In this document: positions 7,645-17,165 of the stretch, piece after piece
Position numbering within the stretch: position 1 is the stretch's first letter
Layout of the letters: each line of letters opens with the position of its first letter
Assembly: GCA_003569365.1 (NCBI GenBank)
Contig: BGOS01000011.1
Coordinates: forward strand, 1 to 64,000
From: Anaerolineaceae bacterium
GTDB lineage: Bacteria > Chloroflexota > Anaerolineae > Anaerolineales > UBA11657
Direction: 5' to 3'
Length of the DNA stretch: 64,000 bases
Translations under genes and position numbers: made by a program
The notes under the pieces: generated by a model
What the model was told of the DNA's origin: nothing
Databases searched by the model: none
The model's input: only the letters and a program-made list of their open reading frames with translations

Positions 7645-9837
7645 ATGCCATACGGATACACTGGAAAGATACTGCATGTGGACTTGACGACCGGCAAAAT
7701 GCATGTGGAGCAGCCGCTGCCGGATTTTTACCGGCGCTACATGGGCGGCAGTGCGATGGGCATGCACTACCTGCTGCGCGACATGCGCGCCGGCACTGAT
7801 CCGCTGGGCGCAGACAATGTGCTGGCGTTGTTCAACGGCCTGCTTACCGGCACGGCCATCTCCGGCCAAAGCCGCATGACGGCGGTTGCCAAGTCACCAC
7901 TTACTGGCTGCATTGGCGACTCGCAGGGCGGCGGCTTTTTTCCGGCCGAGCTGAAGTTTGCCGGCTTTGACGGCATTGTGCTGCGCGGGCAATCGCCGCG
8001 CCCGGTTTATTTGTGGATCAAGGATGGCGAGTTTGAGCTGCGTGATGCATCGCATTTGTGGGGCCGCATCACCGGTGATGTGGAAGACACCCTGCATGCC
8101 GAGCTGGATGACAAGCGCGTTGAGGTGCTGCAAATTGGCCCGGCGGGCGAGAACCTTGTGCGCTACGCAGCCATCATGAGCATGTCCAACCGCGCCAACG
8201 GCCGCACGGGTCTTGGCGCAGTGATGGGCTCCAAGAAGCTCAAGGCGATTGCTGTGCGCGGCACGCACAAGCCGGAGGTGGCAGACAAAGCCAGCTTGCT
8301 GGAGCTTACAAAATGGGGCGCCAAGACAGTGCCAGCTTCAGATGTTGCCGGGCTTGGCAAGTATGGCACCGCTGAAGTTGTTTCCGGCCAGCACCGGGCC
8401 GGCGGGCTGCCCACGCGCAACTTCAACAGCGGCTCATTTGATGATTGGGAAAAAATTGACGGCACCACGCTGTATGACACGCGCCTCAAGGGCGCGGAGA
8501 ACGGCCAGCAAGACCGCTTCGGGCGCGACACCTGCTACAGCTGCGCGGTGCGCTGCAAGCGCGTGTCCGAGGTGGCGGAGGGGCCGTACAAAACTGAGCA
8601 TCGCTACGGCGGGCCCGAGTACGAAACGCTGGCAACCTTTGGCAGCTATTGCGCCATCGACGACCTCGATGCAATCATTCGGGCGAATGCGCTGTGCAAC
8701 ATGTATGGCATGGACACTATCTCTTGCGGTGCCACAATTGCATGGGCGATGGAGTGCTTTGAGAAAGGGCGGATTGGCCTCGAGGACACCGGTGGCTTGA
8801 CCCTGCGCTTTGGCGATGCGGCCATGATGGTGAAGCTGACCGAGATGATAGGCAAGCGCGAAGGCTTCGGCGCGCTGCTGGCGGAGGGTTCGGCGCGCGC
8901 GGCTGCCATTATCGGGCGCGGCACGGACGAGTTCCTGATCACCAGCAAGGGGCAGGAGGCTCCGGCGCACATGCCGCAAGTGAAGCGCAGCCTGGCGCTG
9001 GTGTACGCCGCCAACCCGTTTGGCGCAGACCATCAGTCCCACGAACATGATCCATCCTACGAATCGTATCCGGTGCGCATGGCCCAGATTGGCCTGGACA
9101 AGCCGCAGGAAAAACTTGCCTTGAACGAGGAGATTGTGCGCTATGCAATGGTGACGCAGCATCTGTACAGCGCGCTGGACAGCATCAATGTGTGCCAGTT
9201 TGTATTTGGGCCGGCATGGCAGTTGTATGACACTGAGCAACTTGCGCAAGCGGCCAGCGCTGTCACGGGCTGGCCGATTACCGTGCCGGAGCTGCTGGAG
9301 GTGGGCGAGCGGCGCCTCAACATGTTGCGGGCCTTCAACGCGCGGGAAGGCATCGGGCGCGAGTCTGACACGCTGCCCAAGAAGTTTATGAAGCCCCTGA
9401 GCGGCGGCACGAGTGATGGCTATATGATTGACAGCAATCAGTTTGAGGCTGCGCTCGACACTTACTATCGGTTGTGCGAATGGGATGCCGTCACTGGTTA
9501 TCCGACGCCGGCCAAGTTGAACAGCTTGGGGCTGGGCTGGCTGGTTGTGAATGGCAAGCCGGCGGCGGCGAAGGGTGCATCCGACCGCAGTACTGCCGCA
9601 AAAAAAGCCGGTGCAAAGAAGCAGGCGGTCAAGAAGCCAATTGCCAAAAAGGTGGCAGCCAAGAAGCCCGCGCTAAAAACGCCGGTTGCGAAGAAGCCCA
9701 TCGCTAAAGCAAAGACCGCTGCTAAGCCAAAGCCGGCAGTCCGCAAACGCGCGGCGCAAGCCAAGGCAGTGGCGAAGCGCCGGCCGGCAGCCAAAAAAAC
9801 AGCAACAAAATCTAAGCCGGCAGCGCGCAAGCGCTAA
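7645..9837 (+). CDS. Aldehyde:ferredoxin oxidoreductase family protein with Lys/Ala-rich C-terminal tail, 730 aa
   Basis: This is a tungsten- or molybdenum-bis-pterin enzyme that oxidises aldehydes to acids with ferredoxin as acceptor. The start at ATG 7645 ([18 protein letters not shown]) has GGGAGAT just upstream. The 4Fe-4S ligands are Cys297, Cys300 and Cys304 in [12 protein letters not shown], with the distal Cys517 in [20 protein letters not shown] is the conserved AOR cofactor region. The family normally ends near residue 635. Here about 94 extra residues (637-730) are almost entirely Lys, Ala, Pro and Arg, for example [16 protein letters not shown], like histone H1 tails. The frame runs cleanly into the tail. 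The function of the tail is unknown. A hairpin follows the stop. Confidence 0.9.
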   Translation: MPYGYTGKILHVDLTTGKMHVEQPLPDFYRRYMGGSAMGMHYLLRDMRAGTDPLGADNVLALFNGLLTGTAISGQSRMTAVAKSPLTGCIGDSQGGGFFPAELKFAGFDGIVLRGQSPRPVYLWIKDGEFELRDASHLWGRITGDVEDTLHAELDDKRVEVLQIGPAGENLVRYAAIMSMSNRANGRTGLGAVMGSKKLKAIAVRGTHKPEVADKASLLELTKWGAKTVPASDVAGLGKYGTAEVVSGQHRAGGLPTRNFNSGSFDDWEKIDGTTLYDTRLKGAENGQQDRFGRDTCYSCAVRCKRVSEVAEGPYKTEHRYGGPEYETLATFGSYCAIDDLDAIIRANALCNMYGMDTISCGATIAWAMECFEKGRIGLEDTGGLTLRFGDAAMMVKLTEMIGKREGFGALLAEGSARAAAIIGRGTDEFLITSKGQEAPAHMPQVKRSLALVYAANPFGADHQSHEHDPSYESYPVRMAQIGLDKPQEKLALNEEIVRYAMVTQHLYSALDSINVCQFVFGPAWQLYDTEQLAQAASAVTGWPITVPELLEVGERRLNMLRAFNAREGIGRESDTLPKKFMKPLSGGTSDGYMIDSNQFEAALDTYYRLCEWDAVTGYPTPAKLNSLGLGWLVVNGKPAAAKGASDRSTAAKKAGAKKQAVKKPIAKKVAAKKPALKTPVAKKPIAKAKTAAKPKPAVRKRAAQAKAVAKRRPAAKKTATKSKPAARKR

Positions 9838-9848
9838 TTGAAAATCAA

Positions 9849-9878
9849 CGCTGGCCGGTCCACAAAGGCCGGCCGGCG
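9849..9878 (+). terminator. Hairpin after the aldehyde:ferredoxin oxidoreductase gene
   Basis: A 10-bp stem (9849-9858 pairing with 9869-9878, one G-U pair) with a 10-base loop lies 11 bases past the AOR stop. No T-run follows, so it may act as a weak terminator or as an mRNA 3'-end stabiliser. Confidence 0.4.
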
Positions 9879-10025
9879 TGCGGGCGAGCCCGGCTTGTAC
9901 GCCGGCGGGGGCAGCCCGCCGCGCGGGATGCTATACTTCCGGGCGCGCTACCGGGCATTCCCCCGGCGGCGTGTAATTTTTTGCGGCCCGTTCAACTTAA
10001 TTGCGCGGCCCGGCAGGACACCAAC

Positions 10026-10379
10026 ATGAAACCACATATTCTTGAAGCCATTGCGGGCAAAGACAACCCCAACATTCCGGCGCTGCATCCCGGCGACTCA
10101 GTCAGTGTGCATGTGCGCATCAAGGAAGGCACCAAAGAGCGCGTGCAGGAGTTCAAGGGCACCGTCATCCGAATGCGCCGTGGCGAGAACAGCGCGTGCT
10201 TTACGGTGCGGCGCGTGGCCTCGCACAGCATTGGCGTGGAGCGCACTTTCCTGATGCGTTCGCCGCGCATAGAGAAGGTGGAGCTGCTGCGCTCGGCAAT
10301 TGTGCGCCGTGCCAAGCTGTACTACCTGCGCACCCTGACCGGCAAGAAAGCGCGCCTGAAAGAGCGCCGCAACAAGTAA
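10026..10379 (+). CDS. rplS: 50S ribosomal protein L19, 117 aa
   Basis: This is a structural protein of the large ribosomal subunit located at the 30S-50S interface. Full family length and motifs are present: [43 protein letters not shown] and the basic end ARLKERRNK. The ATG at 10026 is the only start giving the normal N-terminus. It stands alone rather than in the usual rpsP-rimM-trmD-rplS operon. A -10-like TATACT lies at 9932-9937 with no clear -35. A strong intrinsic terminator follows directly. Confidence 0.96.
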   Translation: MKPHILEAIAGKDNPNIPALHPGDSVSVHVRIKEGTKERVQEFKGTVIRMRRGENSACFTVRRVASHSIGVERTFLMRSPRIEKVELLRSAIVRRAKLYYLRTLTGKKARLKERRNK

Positions 10380-10416
10380 GCCGCCCGCGCGGCGCCCAAC
10401 AACCAACCGGCCGAAC

Positions 10417-10450
10417 AGGCGCGGGGCATTGTGCCCCGCGCCTTTACTTT
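10417..10450 (+). terminator. Rho-independent terminator of rplS
   Basis: A perfect 11-bp stem (10417-10427 with 10433-10443), a 5-base loop and a following TTACTTT run form a textbook intrinsic terminator 37 bases after the L19 stop. The putative murI promoter overlaps its 3' half. Confidence 0.85.
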
Positions 10451-10455
10451 ATACT
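10428..10455 (+). promoter_or_regulatory. Possible murI promoter overlapping the rplS terminator
   Basis: TATACT at 10450-10455 resembles a -10 box, with a poor -35 candidate ATTGTG at 10428-10433 (16-bp spacing). It lies 9 bases before the likely TTG start of murI, so the message would be almost leaderless. The -35 would lie in the terminator loop. Confidence 0.35.
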
Positions 10456-10464
10456 GCGCATCTG

Positions 10465-11253
10465 TTGCAACCAATCGGTATTTTTGATTCGGGCCTGGGG
10501 GGACTGAGCGTGCTGCAAGCTGTGCGCCAACTGCTGCCGGCCGAGCCACTGGTTTACCTTGCTGACCAGGCACGGGTGCCGTACGGTCCGCGGCCATGTG
10601 TGGCGGTGTGCGCCTTTGCAGAGCAGGTGACGCGCTTTCTGCTGGTGCATGAGGCGCGGCTGGTGGTGGTGGCGTGCAACACAGCTTCTGCCTGCGCGCT
10701 GGAGCATCTGCGCCGCGAGTTTCCCAAGCTGTTGTTTGTGGGCATGGAGCCGGCCGTAAAGCCGGCGGTCGAAAGTTCCATCCGCAAAGTTGTGGCGGTG
10801 CTTGCCACGGCCGCCACGTTCAGCAGTGCGCGCTATGCCAGCCTTGTGCAGCGCTACGGCAGTGGCGCGCAAGTGCTGCAGGATGTGTGCAGCGGCTGGG
10901 TGGAGCTGGTGGAAGCCGGCACAACCGACACGCCGCAGGCGCACGCAGCGGTGCGCGCGGTGCTGCAGCCGCTGCTGGCTGCGGGCGCAGACACGCTGGT
11001 GCTGGGCTGCACTCACTTCACATTTTTGAAAAAAGCAATCAGCGAGTGCGCCGGCGCCGGCGTTGCGATTGTGGATCCCGCGCCCGCCGTGGCGCGCCGC
11101 GTGCAAGACTTGCTGCCGCAGTCTGAGCCGCAGCCCGCACTGCCCGGCAGCGTGCGCGTGTACACAACCGGACTGCAGCCGGACACGCTGCAGCGCGCAG
11201 CATCGGCGGCGCTTGGCCGGGCCGTGGCAGTGGAGCGGGTGGTTCTGGTTTAG
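10465..11253 (+). CDS. murI: Glutamate racemase, 262 aa
   Basis: The enzyme converts L-glutamate to D-glutamate for peptidoglycan. The start of the conserved fold is IGIFDSGLGGLSV, with the catalytic Asp. The two catalytic cysteines are in VVACNTASACAL and LVLGCTHFTFLKKAI. YLADQARVPYG is also conserved. A TTG at 10465 gives a protein starting MQPIGIFDSG. The frame is open further upstream (TTG 10429), but that lies inside the L19 terminator. It converges on gyrA with 76 bases between stops. Confidence 0.93.
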   Translation: MQPIGIFDSGLGGLSVLQAVRQLLPAEPLVYLADQARVPYGPRPCVAVCAFAEQVTRFLLVHEARLVVVACNTASACALEHLRREFPKLLFVGMEPAVKPAVESSIRKVVAVLATAATFSSARYASLVQRYGSGAQVLQDVCSGWVELVEAGTTDTPQAHAAVRAVLQPLLAAGADTLVLGCTHFTFLKKAISECAGAGVAIVDPAPAVARRVQDLLPQSEPQPALPGSVRVYTTGLQPDTLQRAASAALGRAVAVERVVLV

Positions 11254-11329
11254 CGGAAGTGCAAGCGCAACGGGCTTTGCGCAATGACGGCGCAGCCGGC
11301 AGCCCGCGCGCGCAATTGGAAGCGCAGCG

Positions 11330-14020
11330 TTACTTGCCGTTAGCTGCGGGGTTGGGAGCGGCATCCGGCTCGGGGCCAGCCTCCGCCGGCAAGTCGGCTG
11401 CCGCAAGGCGCGCCACCGATGCCACCGTGTCGCCCTCGGCCATTTGCATCAAGCGCGTGCCCATCGTCGCCCGCCCGGATTGGCGGATGTTTGACACTTT
11501 TGTGCGCAGCGCCTGGCCGTTAGTGGAAATGATGGTGACCTGGTCTTCAAGCTGCACACTGCGCGCAGTCACAATCAGGCCGGTGACGGCCAGCGCCTTG
11601 CGCGAAATGCTCGCCACGCCCGCGGTGGCGCGGCCCTTGGCCGGATAATCGCCCATCGGCGTGCGCTTGCCGTAGCCGTTGCTGGTGATCACGAGCAGCT
11701 CCTCGTTCTTTGAGCCAACCACTTCCATTCCAATAATGTGATCTGCCGCGCCCAGCCGGATTGCGTTCATGCCGCCGGCTGTGCGGCCCATGGGGCGCAC
11801 TTTGTCTGTGTTGAAGCGCACCGCCTGGCCCTTCGCGGTAACGATGATGATGTCCTGTTTCTTCAGTGTGAGGCGCGCCCAGCCCAGCACATCGTCCTTG
11901 GCAAGCGTCATGGCAATCAGCCCCGAGGGGCGCACGGCCTCGAACTCATTCAGGGGTACGCGCTTGATCTTTCCGCCGCGCGTGACCATCGTGCAAAAGT
12001 CCGCCTGGTCGAAGCCAGGCACGGGCAGCGCTGCGGTAATCTTTTCATCCTGGCCCAGTGCCAGCACGTTGAGCACGGACGCGCCTTTGTCTGTGCGGGT
12101 GCCCACCGGCAGGTTGAAGGCGCGCTCCGCATAAACCTTGCCGCGGTTTGTGAAGAACAGAATGGTTTGCAGCGAGCGCACCGAGAACAGGAACTCCACC
12201 ACATCCTCGTCGCGCAGGTCCTGGCCGATGACGCCCTTGCCGCCGCGCCCCTGGGCGCGGAACGCCTGCGGCCCCATGCGTTTTATGTAGCCACGGCTGG
12301 TGATCGAAACCAGCAGTGCCTCGTCCGCCACCATGTCTTCGGCGCTCAGCTCTTCCGAGGCACCGGCTGCAATGCGCGTACAGCGCTCGTCGCCATATTC
12401 GCGCGCCATCTCCATTGTGTCTTCGCGCACCAGCTGCAGAATCTTGCGCGGGTTTTGCAGCAGCTCTTCAAGGAAGCCAATGCGCTCCATCGTCTCCTTG
12501 TGCTCGGTCTCAATCTTGAGGCGCTCCAGGGCGGCAATGCGCCGCAGCTGCAGGTCCAGGATTGCCTGGGACTGCAGTTCGTCCAGCTTGAAGCGCTTCA
12601 TTAGCTTGGTGCGCGCATCATCTGCGCTCTCTGCCTGGCGGATGGTTTTCACCACTGCATCGATGTTGGCAATGGCGGTGAGCAGGCCGGTCAGAATGTG
12701 GGCGCGCTCGCGCGCCTTGCGCAGCTCAAACTGGCTGCGGCGCGTAATGATCTCGTGGCGGTGGTCCACAAACAGCTGCAGGGACCGGCGCAGCGGTAGC
12801 AGGCGCGGCTCGCCGTTCACCAGCGCCAGCATCTGCACGCCAAACGTGCTTTGCATGGGCGTGTACTTGTAGAGCTGGTTGAGCACTTTCTTGGGCTGCG
12901 CGCCGCGCTTTAGCTCAATCACAATGCGCATGCCGGAGCGGTCGGATTCATCGCGCAGGTCGCTGATTGCATCGATGCGGTCGTCGCGCACCAGGTCTGC
13001 AATGCGCTCGATCAGGCTGGCTTTGTTTACCTGGTACGGAATCTCGGTGACCACAATGCGATGGCGGTTGTTGGCCGCCTCGTCAATTTGCTCGACGCTG
13101 CGCATCACGATGCGTCCCTTGCCGGTGCTGTACGCAGACAGGATGCCTTCGGCGCCCAAAATGATGCCGCCGGTGGGGAAGTCCGGCCCCTTCACAAACA
13201 CCATCAACTCGGCCACTGCAACCGCGCCGGCTTCCTCCACCACTGCCGGCTCTCCATCTTCATTCGCTTCTGCTTCGGTGGCGGATGTTTCGCTGCCACC
13301 GTTCATGATGATGCGCGTTATGGACTGCGCCTGTGATTCGGTCAGCCCGAACTTTTCGCTCAGCAGCGCGGGCGCGGCCGTGCCTTCAGCCTGAATTACA
13401 CCCAGAATTTCGTCACGGTCAATCAGGTAGGCAATCGCTGCTGCCAGCTCATTCAAGTTGTGCGGCGGAATGTTGGTGGCCATGCCCACCGCAATGCCGG
13501 ACGAGCCGTTGAGCAGCAGATTGGGCAGGCGCGCGGGCAGCACGCTTGGCTCCTGCAGCGTGCCATCAAAGTTGTCGCTCCAGTCCACCGTCTCGCGGTC
13601 AATATCCAGCAGCAGCTCTTCGGCGGTGGCCGCCAGGCGCGCCTCGGTGTAGCGCATGGCCGCCGGTGCGTCGCCGTCCACCGAGCCGAAATTTCCCTGC
13701 CCATCCACCAGCATATAGCGCATGGAAAAGTCTTGCGCCATGCGTGCCATGGCGTCGTACACGGCAGTGTCGCCGTGCGGGTGGTACTTGCCCAGCACTT
13801 CACCCACAATGCGCGCGGATTTTTTGTGCGCGGTGTTGGCGCGGATGCCCATGTCATGCATCGCGTACAGAATGCGCCGGTGCACGGGCTTCAAGCCATC
13901 GCGCACATCGGGCAGCGCGCGCGCCACAATCACGCTCATGGCATAAGCGAGGTAGGCGCGGCGCATTTGGTCGTCGATGTTGACGCTTTGAATTGTGCCG
14001 ATATTATTATTTGTGTCCAT
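11330..14020 (-). CDS. gyrA: DNA gyrase subunit A, 896 aa, with an insert near residues 203-267
   Basis: This is the breakage-reunion subunit of DNA gyrase. The catalytic tyrosine is Tyr124 in [30 protein letters not shown] is the DNA-gate region. The GyrA-box, QGRGGKG, which allows DNA wrapping and separates gyrase from topoisomerase IV, is present in [12 protein letters not shown]. Between AYLIDRDE and [17 protein letters not shown], where other GyrA proteins have a few residues, there are about 60 extra ones, part of which resembles the later tower/coil segment (see findings). The start ATG is at 14020. A TATAAT on this strand lies at 14114-14119, leaving a leader of about 90 bases that contains a GC-rich inverted repeat. 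Confidence 0.95.
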   Translation of the reverse strand: MDTNNNIGTIQSVNIDDQMRRAYLAYAMSVIVARALPDVRDGLKPVHRRILYAMHDMGIRANTAHKKSARIVGEVLGKYHPHGDTAVYDAMARMAQDFSMRYMLVDGQGNFGSVDGDAPAAMRYTEARLAATAEELLLDIDRETVDWSDNFDGTLQEPSVLPARLPNLLLNGSSGIAVGMATNIPPHNLNELAAAIAYLIDRDEILGVIQAEGTAAPALLSEKFGLTESQAQSITRIIMNGGSETSATEAEANEDGEPAVVEEAGAVAVAELMVFVKGPDFPTGGIILGAEGILSAYSTGKGRIVMRSVEQIDEAANNRHRIVVTEIPYQVNKASLIERIADLVRDDRIDAISDLRDESDRSGMRIVIELKRGAQPKKVLNQLYKYTPMQSTFGVQMLALVNGEPRLLPLRRSLQLFVDHRHEIITRRSQFELRKARERAHILTGLLTAIANIDAVVKTIRQAESADDARTKLMKRFKLDELQSQAILDLQLRRIAALERLKIETEHKETMERIGFLEELLQNPRKILQLVREDTMEMAREYGDERCTRIAAGASEELSAEDMVADEALLVSITSRGYIKRMGPQAFRAQGRGGKGVIGQDLRDEDVVEFLFSVRSLQTILFFTNRGKVYAERAFNLPVGTRTDKGASVLNVLALGQDEKITAALPVPGFDQADFCTMVTRGGKIKRVPLNEFEAVRPSGLIAMTLAKDDVLGWARLTLKKQDIIIVTAKGQAVRFNTDKVRPMGRTAGGMNAIRLGAADHIIGMEVVGSKNEELLVITSNGYGKRTPMGDYPAKGRATAGVASISRKALAVTGLIVTARSVQLEDQVTIISTNGQALRTKVSNIRQSGRATMGTRLMQMAEGDTVASVARLAAADLPAEAGPEPDAAPNPAANGK

Positions 14021-14113
14021 TTTTAAACGGAGCCAGGAACTAAATTTGCCGGCCGCCCGGCCGGCCGCGCAGCGGGGAGGGAACCGCCGGCGCGGATGCT
14101 TATCGTTCAGGGT

Positions 14114-14119
14114 ATTATA
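14114..14119 (-). promoter_or_regulatory. Putative -10 box for gyrA
   Basis: The plus-strand ATTATA reads TATAAT on the minus strand, a perfect -10 hexamer about 94 bases upstream of the gyrA ATG. I find no convincing -35 at 16-18 bp, so this is a partial match only. Confidence 0.4.
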
Positions 14120-14273
14120 CTTTATTGGCGTGTAAGATGGCAGTCGCGCAAACTGCCGGCCGCGCTAAAAAAGATGATAAATAATCTGAAAAATAGGCAC
14201 TTTGCAAGTGGGCAGGCTGGCGTGCGTGCCGGCGGCTGCGCGCTTGTGGGCAGCTGCCAACGGGCGGACAATA

Positions 14274-15437
14274 ATGCCCGCTAAAGCCGCCGCGGGCAGT
14301 GCGTCGATCGCTGATTTGGTGACGCAAATTCACGCTGCACCGCACATGGTCGTTTACGAATTTGCCGGTGCCGGCAGCCTGGCGCTGCACTGGCTGCACA
14401 GCGTGGGCGGTTCATCGCGCACAATTTTGGAGGCCACCGATCATTACGCCAATGCATCCACCAGTGATGCACTGGGGCATGACCCGGAACAATTTGTGTC
14501 TGCGCCGGTGGCGGTCGGCCTGGCACAGCATGCGTACCAGCGCGCGCAGCGGCTGGCGGCCGGGACGGTGCCCGTGATTGGCATTGGCTGCAGCGCCGCC
14601 ATCTCCACAGACTATGTGAAGCGCGGTGCGCATCGCTGTGCGGTGGCAGTGTGCACGCGCACCGGCATTACGCATTACGCCTGCGTGTTTCGCAAGGGCA
14701 CGCGCTCGCGCGCGCAAGAGGAAGACCTGGTGAGCCGCATTGTGCTGCGCGCCCTGGCCGAAGCTTGCGGCCTGCCGGCACCGGTGGTGCCGCGCCTCAA
14801 CCGCAGCGAGCCGCTGCAGGTGGAGAGCCAGCCGGCCACCGATGCGCTTGACCAGTTTTTGCAGAGCACCACCGACACACTGAGCGTTTATCCGGACGGG
14901 CACATGGCGCCCAATGAGGCGCACTCCGGGGTGTGCCTTTTGTCCGGATCCTTTAACCCGCTGCACGACGGCCACGTGCGGTTGCTGCAAGTGGCGGCGC
15001 ATACGCTGCACCGCCCGGCGCTGTTTGAGCTGCCGGTGTTAAATGCTGAGAAGGGTTTGCTGAACTATGCTGTGCTGCAGCGCCGCTTGAGCCAGTTCAA
15101 GCGGCCGTGGCGCGTGGCGCTCACGCATCTGCCGCTGTTTGAAGACAAGGCCGCTGCGTTTCCTAACTCTGTGCTGGTGATCGGCTACGACACGGCCGTG
15201 CGCCTGCTGGAGACGCGCTTTTATTCTGGCAGCGCGGCGCGCATGCGCGTGGCGCTGGATAAAGTGCGCGGGCACGGCTGTTCATTTTTGGTGGCCGGGC
15301 GTTTGTGGCAGAACGAGTTCCGCACCTTGCGCGACATTGCGCTGCCGGCTGGTTATGCGGACTTGTTTGCAGAGCTGCCCGAAGCCCAGTTTCGCGTGGA
15401 CACATCGTCCACGATGCTGCGCGCAACGCGCGCCTGA
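14274..15437 (+). CDS. CinA-like domain fused to a cytidylyl/NMN-adenylyltransferase-like domain, 387 aa
   Basis: Residues 1-180 resemble the CinA C-terminal (pyridine-nucleotide amidase) fold: VVYEFAGAGSLALHWLHSV, VIGIGCSAAISTD. Residues about 220-387 carry a nucleotidyltransferase HxGH site in SGSFNPLHDGHVRLL and an ISSTxxR-like end (VDTSSTMLRA). The same domain order occurs in the plant At2g01220 family, annotated as nucleotidylyltransferase superfamily but without a settled function. A role in NAD-precursor recycling (deamidation plus adenylation) is inference. The ATG at 14274 is favoured. The open frame extends to 14202 without conserved sequence. It is divergent from gyrA. Confidence 0.75.
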   Translation: MPAKAAAGSASIADLVTQIHAAPHMVVYEFAGAGSLALHWLHSVGGSSRTILEATDHYANASTSDALGHDPEQFVSAPVAVGLAQHAYQRAQRLAAGTVPVIGIGCSAAISTDYVKRGAHRCAVAVCTRTGITHYACVFRKGTRSRAQEEDLVSRIVLRALAEACGLPAPVVPRLNRSEPLQVESQPATDALDQFLQSTTDTLSVYPDGHMAPNEAHSGVCLLSGSFNPLHDGHVRLLQVAAHTLHRPALFELPVLNAEKGLLNYAVLQRRLSQFKRPWRVALTHLPLFEDKAAAFPNSVLVIGYDTAVRLLETRFYSGSAARMRVALDKVRGHGCSFLVAGRLWQNEFRTLRDIALPAGYADLFAELPEAQFRVDTSSTMLRATRA

Positions 15438-15457
15438 AACCCGCGCGCGGGTGCGGC

Positions 15458-16717
15458 TCAGCTGCCGAGCCGGAAGACTGAGCCGCCGTGGTGCACCACG
15501 TACAGCTCGCCGGCTTCATCCTCCCCGAAGGAGCTGATGTTCAATTCGCTTTGCAGCAACACGGTTGCGCGCCACGCGCCGCCCGCTGCCGGCCGCAGCG
15601 ACCAGATCGTTCCGGAGCAGTAGTCGCCATAAATATATGCGCCCTGCAGGGCGGGCAGGCTGCTGCCGCGATACACATAGCCGCCGGTTACGGAACAGCC
15701 GCTGCCGTGGTCATACTCGGCGACGGGCATGCTGACGCCCGGCGCGCTGCAGCCGGATTGCACGCAGTGATTGGCTTCCAAGATGTCCCAGCCATAGTTG
15801 CGCGCGGTTGTTTCGGCAGCGGGTTGAAAGTTGATCTCCTCCCAGCTGCCCTGGCCCACATCCGCGATGAACAAATCACCGCTGCGCCGGTCAAAGCTGA
15901 AGCGCCACGGGTTGCGCAGGCCATACGCCCAGATTTCCGGCAGCCCGCCGCCCGCCACAAAGGGGTTGGCTGCGGGCAGCGCGTACGGCAGCGCAGCATC
16001 CACATCCAGCCGCAATATTTTTCCAAGCCAGGTGCCCAGATTTTGCCCGTTGCCTTGCGGGTCACCGGCGCTGCCGCCATCGCCCAAGCCAAGATACAAG
16101 TAGCCATCCGGGCCAAACGCCAGCTGCCCGCCATTGTGGTTGGGGTAGGGTTGTGGCTGGCTCAGCACCAGCGCGGCGCTGTCTGCGTCGGCGCGCTGCG
16201 CGTCCGCCGAAACTTGGTACCGCGCGACGACCGTACCGCCATCGGTAGCGGAGTAGTGCACAAAGAAGTACCCGTTGCGCGCATACTGCGGATGGAACGC
16301 GAGGCCAAGCAGTCCGCGCTCGTTATCGCGGGCGTTCACCAGTGCGCTGAGGTCAAGGAATGCATCGGGCTGCAGCCCGCCGCCGCTGATGGTGCGCACG
16401 CGGCCGGGTTGCTCGACTACAAACAGGCGGCCAGAGCCGTCGCCCGCATGCGTGAGATACACCGGCCGCTCGAAGCCGTTTGCAAGCGGCAGCAGCTGAT
16501 AACTGATTGCGGGCAGGTCAGTGGCGGTTGCCGGGCTGCGCTGCGTGGCGGCTGGTTTAATTTGCGGTTGCAGCGTGGCGCGGGCGCGCGGCGTTGCGGT
16601 GCGCAGCGCCTTAACAACTTCCGGCATGGTCGGAACTACTGCCACACAGGCTGCCAGTGCCACAGCGAGTGAAAGCAGCAGTCCGCGCCAGAGCCACGCG
16701 CGGTTTGCATACAACAT
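15458..16717 (-). CDS. PQQ-dependent sugar dehydrogenase-like lipoprotein (GSDH family), 419 aa
   Basis: This is a six-bladed beta-propeller of the soluble aldose (glucose/sorbosone) dehydrogenase family. A lipoprotein signal with lipobox LAAC ends near residue 24, so it should be anchored outside the membrane. Family motifs are GSGRLFVVEQPGRV, ERGLLGLAFHPQYARNGYFF, GLRNPWRFSFDR, GDLFIADVGQGSWEEIN and NYGWDILEANHC. It oxidises sugars to lactones with PQQ if the cofactor is available. Several homologues have no proven activity. It follows a 36-codon membrane peptide by 9 bases and converges on the CinA-like gene. Confidence 0.85.
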   Translation of the reverse strand: MLYANRAWLWRGLLLSLAVALAACVAVVPTMPEVVKALRTATPRARATLQPQIKPAATQRSPATATDLPAISYQLLPLANGFERPVYLTHAGDGSGRLFVVEQPGRVRTISGGGLQPDAFLDLSALVNARDNERGLLGLAFHPQYARNGYFFVHYSATDGGTVVARYQVSADAQRADADSAALVLSQPQPYPNHNGGQLAFGPDGYLYLGLGDGGSAGDPQGNGQNLGTWLGKILRLDVDAALPYALPAANPFVAGGGLPEIWAYGLRNPWRFSFDRRSGDLFIADVGQGSWEEINFQPAAETTARNYGWDILEANHCVQSGCSAPGVSMPVAEYDHGSGCSVTGGYVYRGSSLPALQGAYIYGDYCSGTIWSLRPAAGGAWRATVLLQSELNISSFGEDEAGELYVVHHGGSVFRLGS

Positions 16718-16726
16718 GAGGCGCCG

Positions 16727-16837
16727 CTAGGGCAGTGGAATTTCGAGGCGGCCGGTCGCCAGCAACGCCAGCAGGCCCAGAACCAAAATGTTTAAGAACA
16801 GCATCAGAGCGAGGAAGAAGCGCTGGCCGCTGCTCAT
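16727..16837 (-). CDS. Small single-pass membrane protein, 36 aa
   Basis: A short ORF starts at ATG 16837 (MSSGQRFF) and is followed by about 20 hydrophobic residues (LALMLFLNILVLGLLALLA) and the end TGRLEIPLP. It has one predicted transmembrane helix. The stop lies 9 bases before the start of the PQQ-dehydrogenase gene, so the two would be co-transcribed. The family is not recognised. Coding is supported by the clean hydrophobic helix and the spacing, not by homology. Confidence 0.5.
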   Translation of the reverse strand: MSSGQRFFLALMLFLNILVLGLLALLATGRLEIPLP

Positions 16838-17165
16838 CGCGGGCTCCGCACGCGCGCACTACTCTGGCGGGCGGCGCCGTTTGCCCGCGCCATAAATTTT
16901 ACGGACCGGGCCGCGGAAAGAAACGAGTAGCGCCGCATAAACTTAATGCAAGTGTACCCTTCGAAGGCAAGCCGTGCAAGCGCCGTTGGCTTGGACGCGT
17001 GGCACCAGTGGCCAAGGATATACAATCCAATCCGGCCCAGCTAATGAAATTCATTTTGAAAATCGCCTGCCCGAAAGGAACCTGCGGACGGCTTGCGCAG
17101 CGCTGCGTGTGTGCCTGCCGCGCAACTGGCATGCCGGCGCTGCGGCTGGCGCAGCAGACTGGCGC
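16838..17165. other. Divergent intergenic region without a recognisable gene
   Basis: These 328 bases separate the 36-aa peptide (minus) from the HAD phosphatase (plus). A TATACAAT-like AT-rich patch near 17018-17026 could be a promoter for the plus-strand gene. The open frame reaching upstream of the HAD gene (from 16974) shows no conserved protein sequence. No RNA or repeat was recognised. Confidence 0.4.

Noticed and set aside
9838-10029. A 63-codon frame between the AOR gene and rplS.
   Set aside because: No motif, no ribosome-binding site, Arg/Gly/Pro-rich composition from GC-rich DNA. The region is better explained by a hairpin and the L19 upstream region.
11738-12604. A 288-codon plus-strand frame opposite gyrA.
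   Set aside because: The gyrA frame has full family motifs. The antisense product is a low-information His/Ala/Leu-rich shadow.
13765-13795. Thr at the GyrA position equivalent to E. coli Ser83 as a fluoroquinolone-resistance mutation.
   Set aside because: [10 protein letters not shown] with Thr is the natural form in many bacteria, so it is not evidence of acquired resistance.
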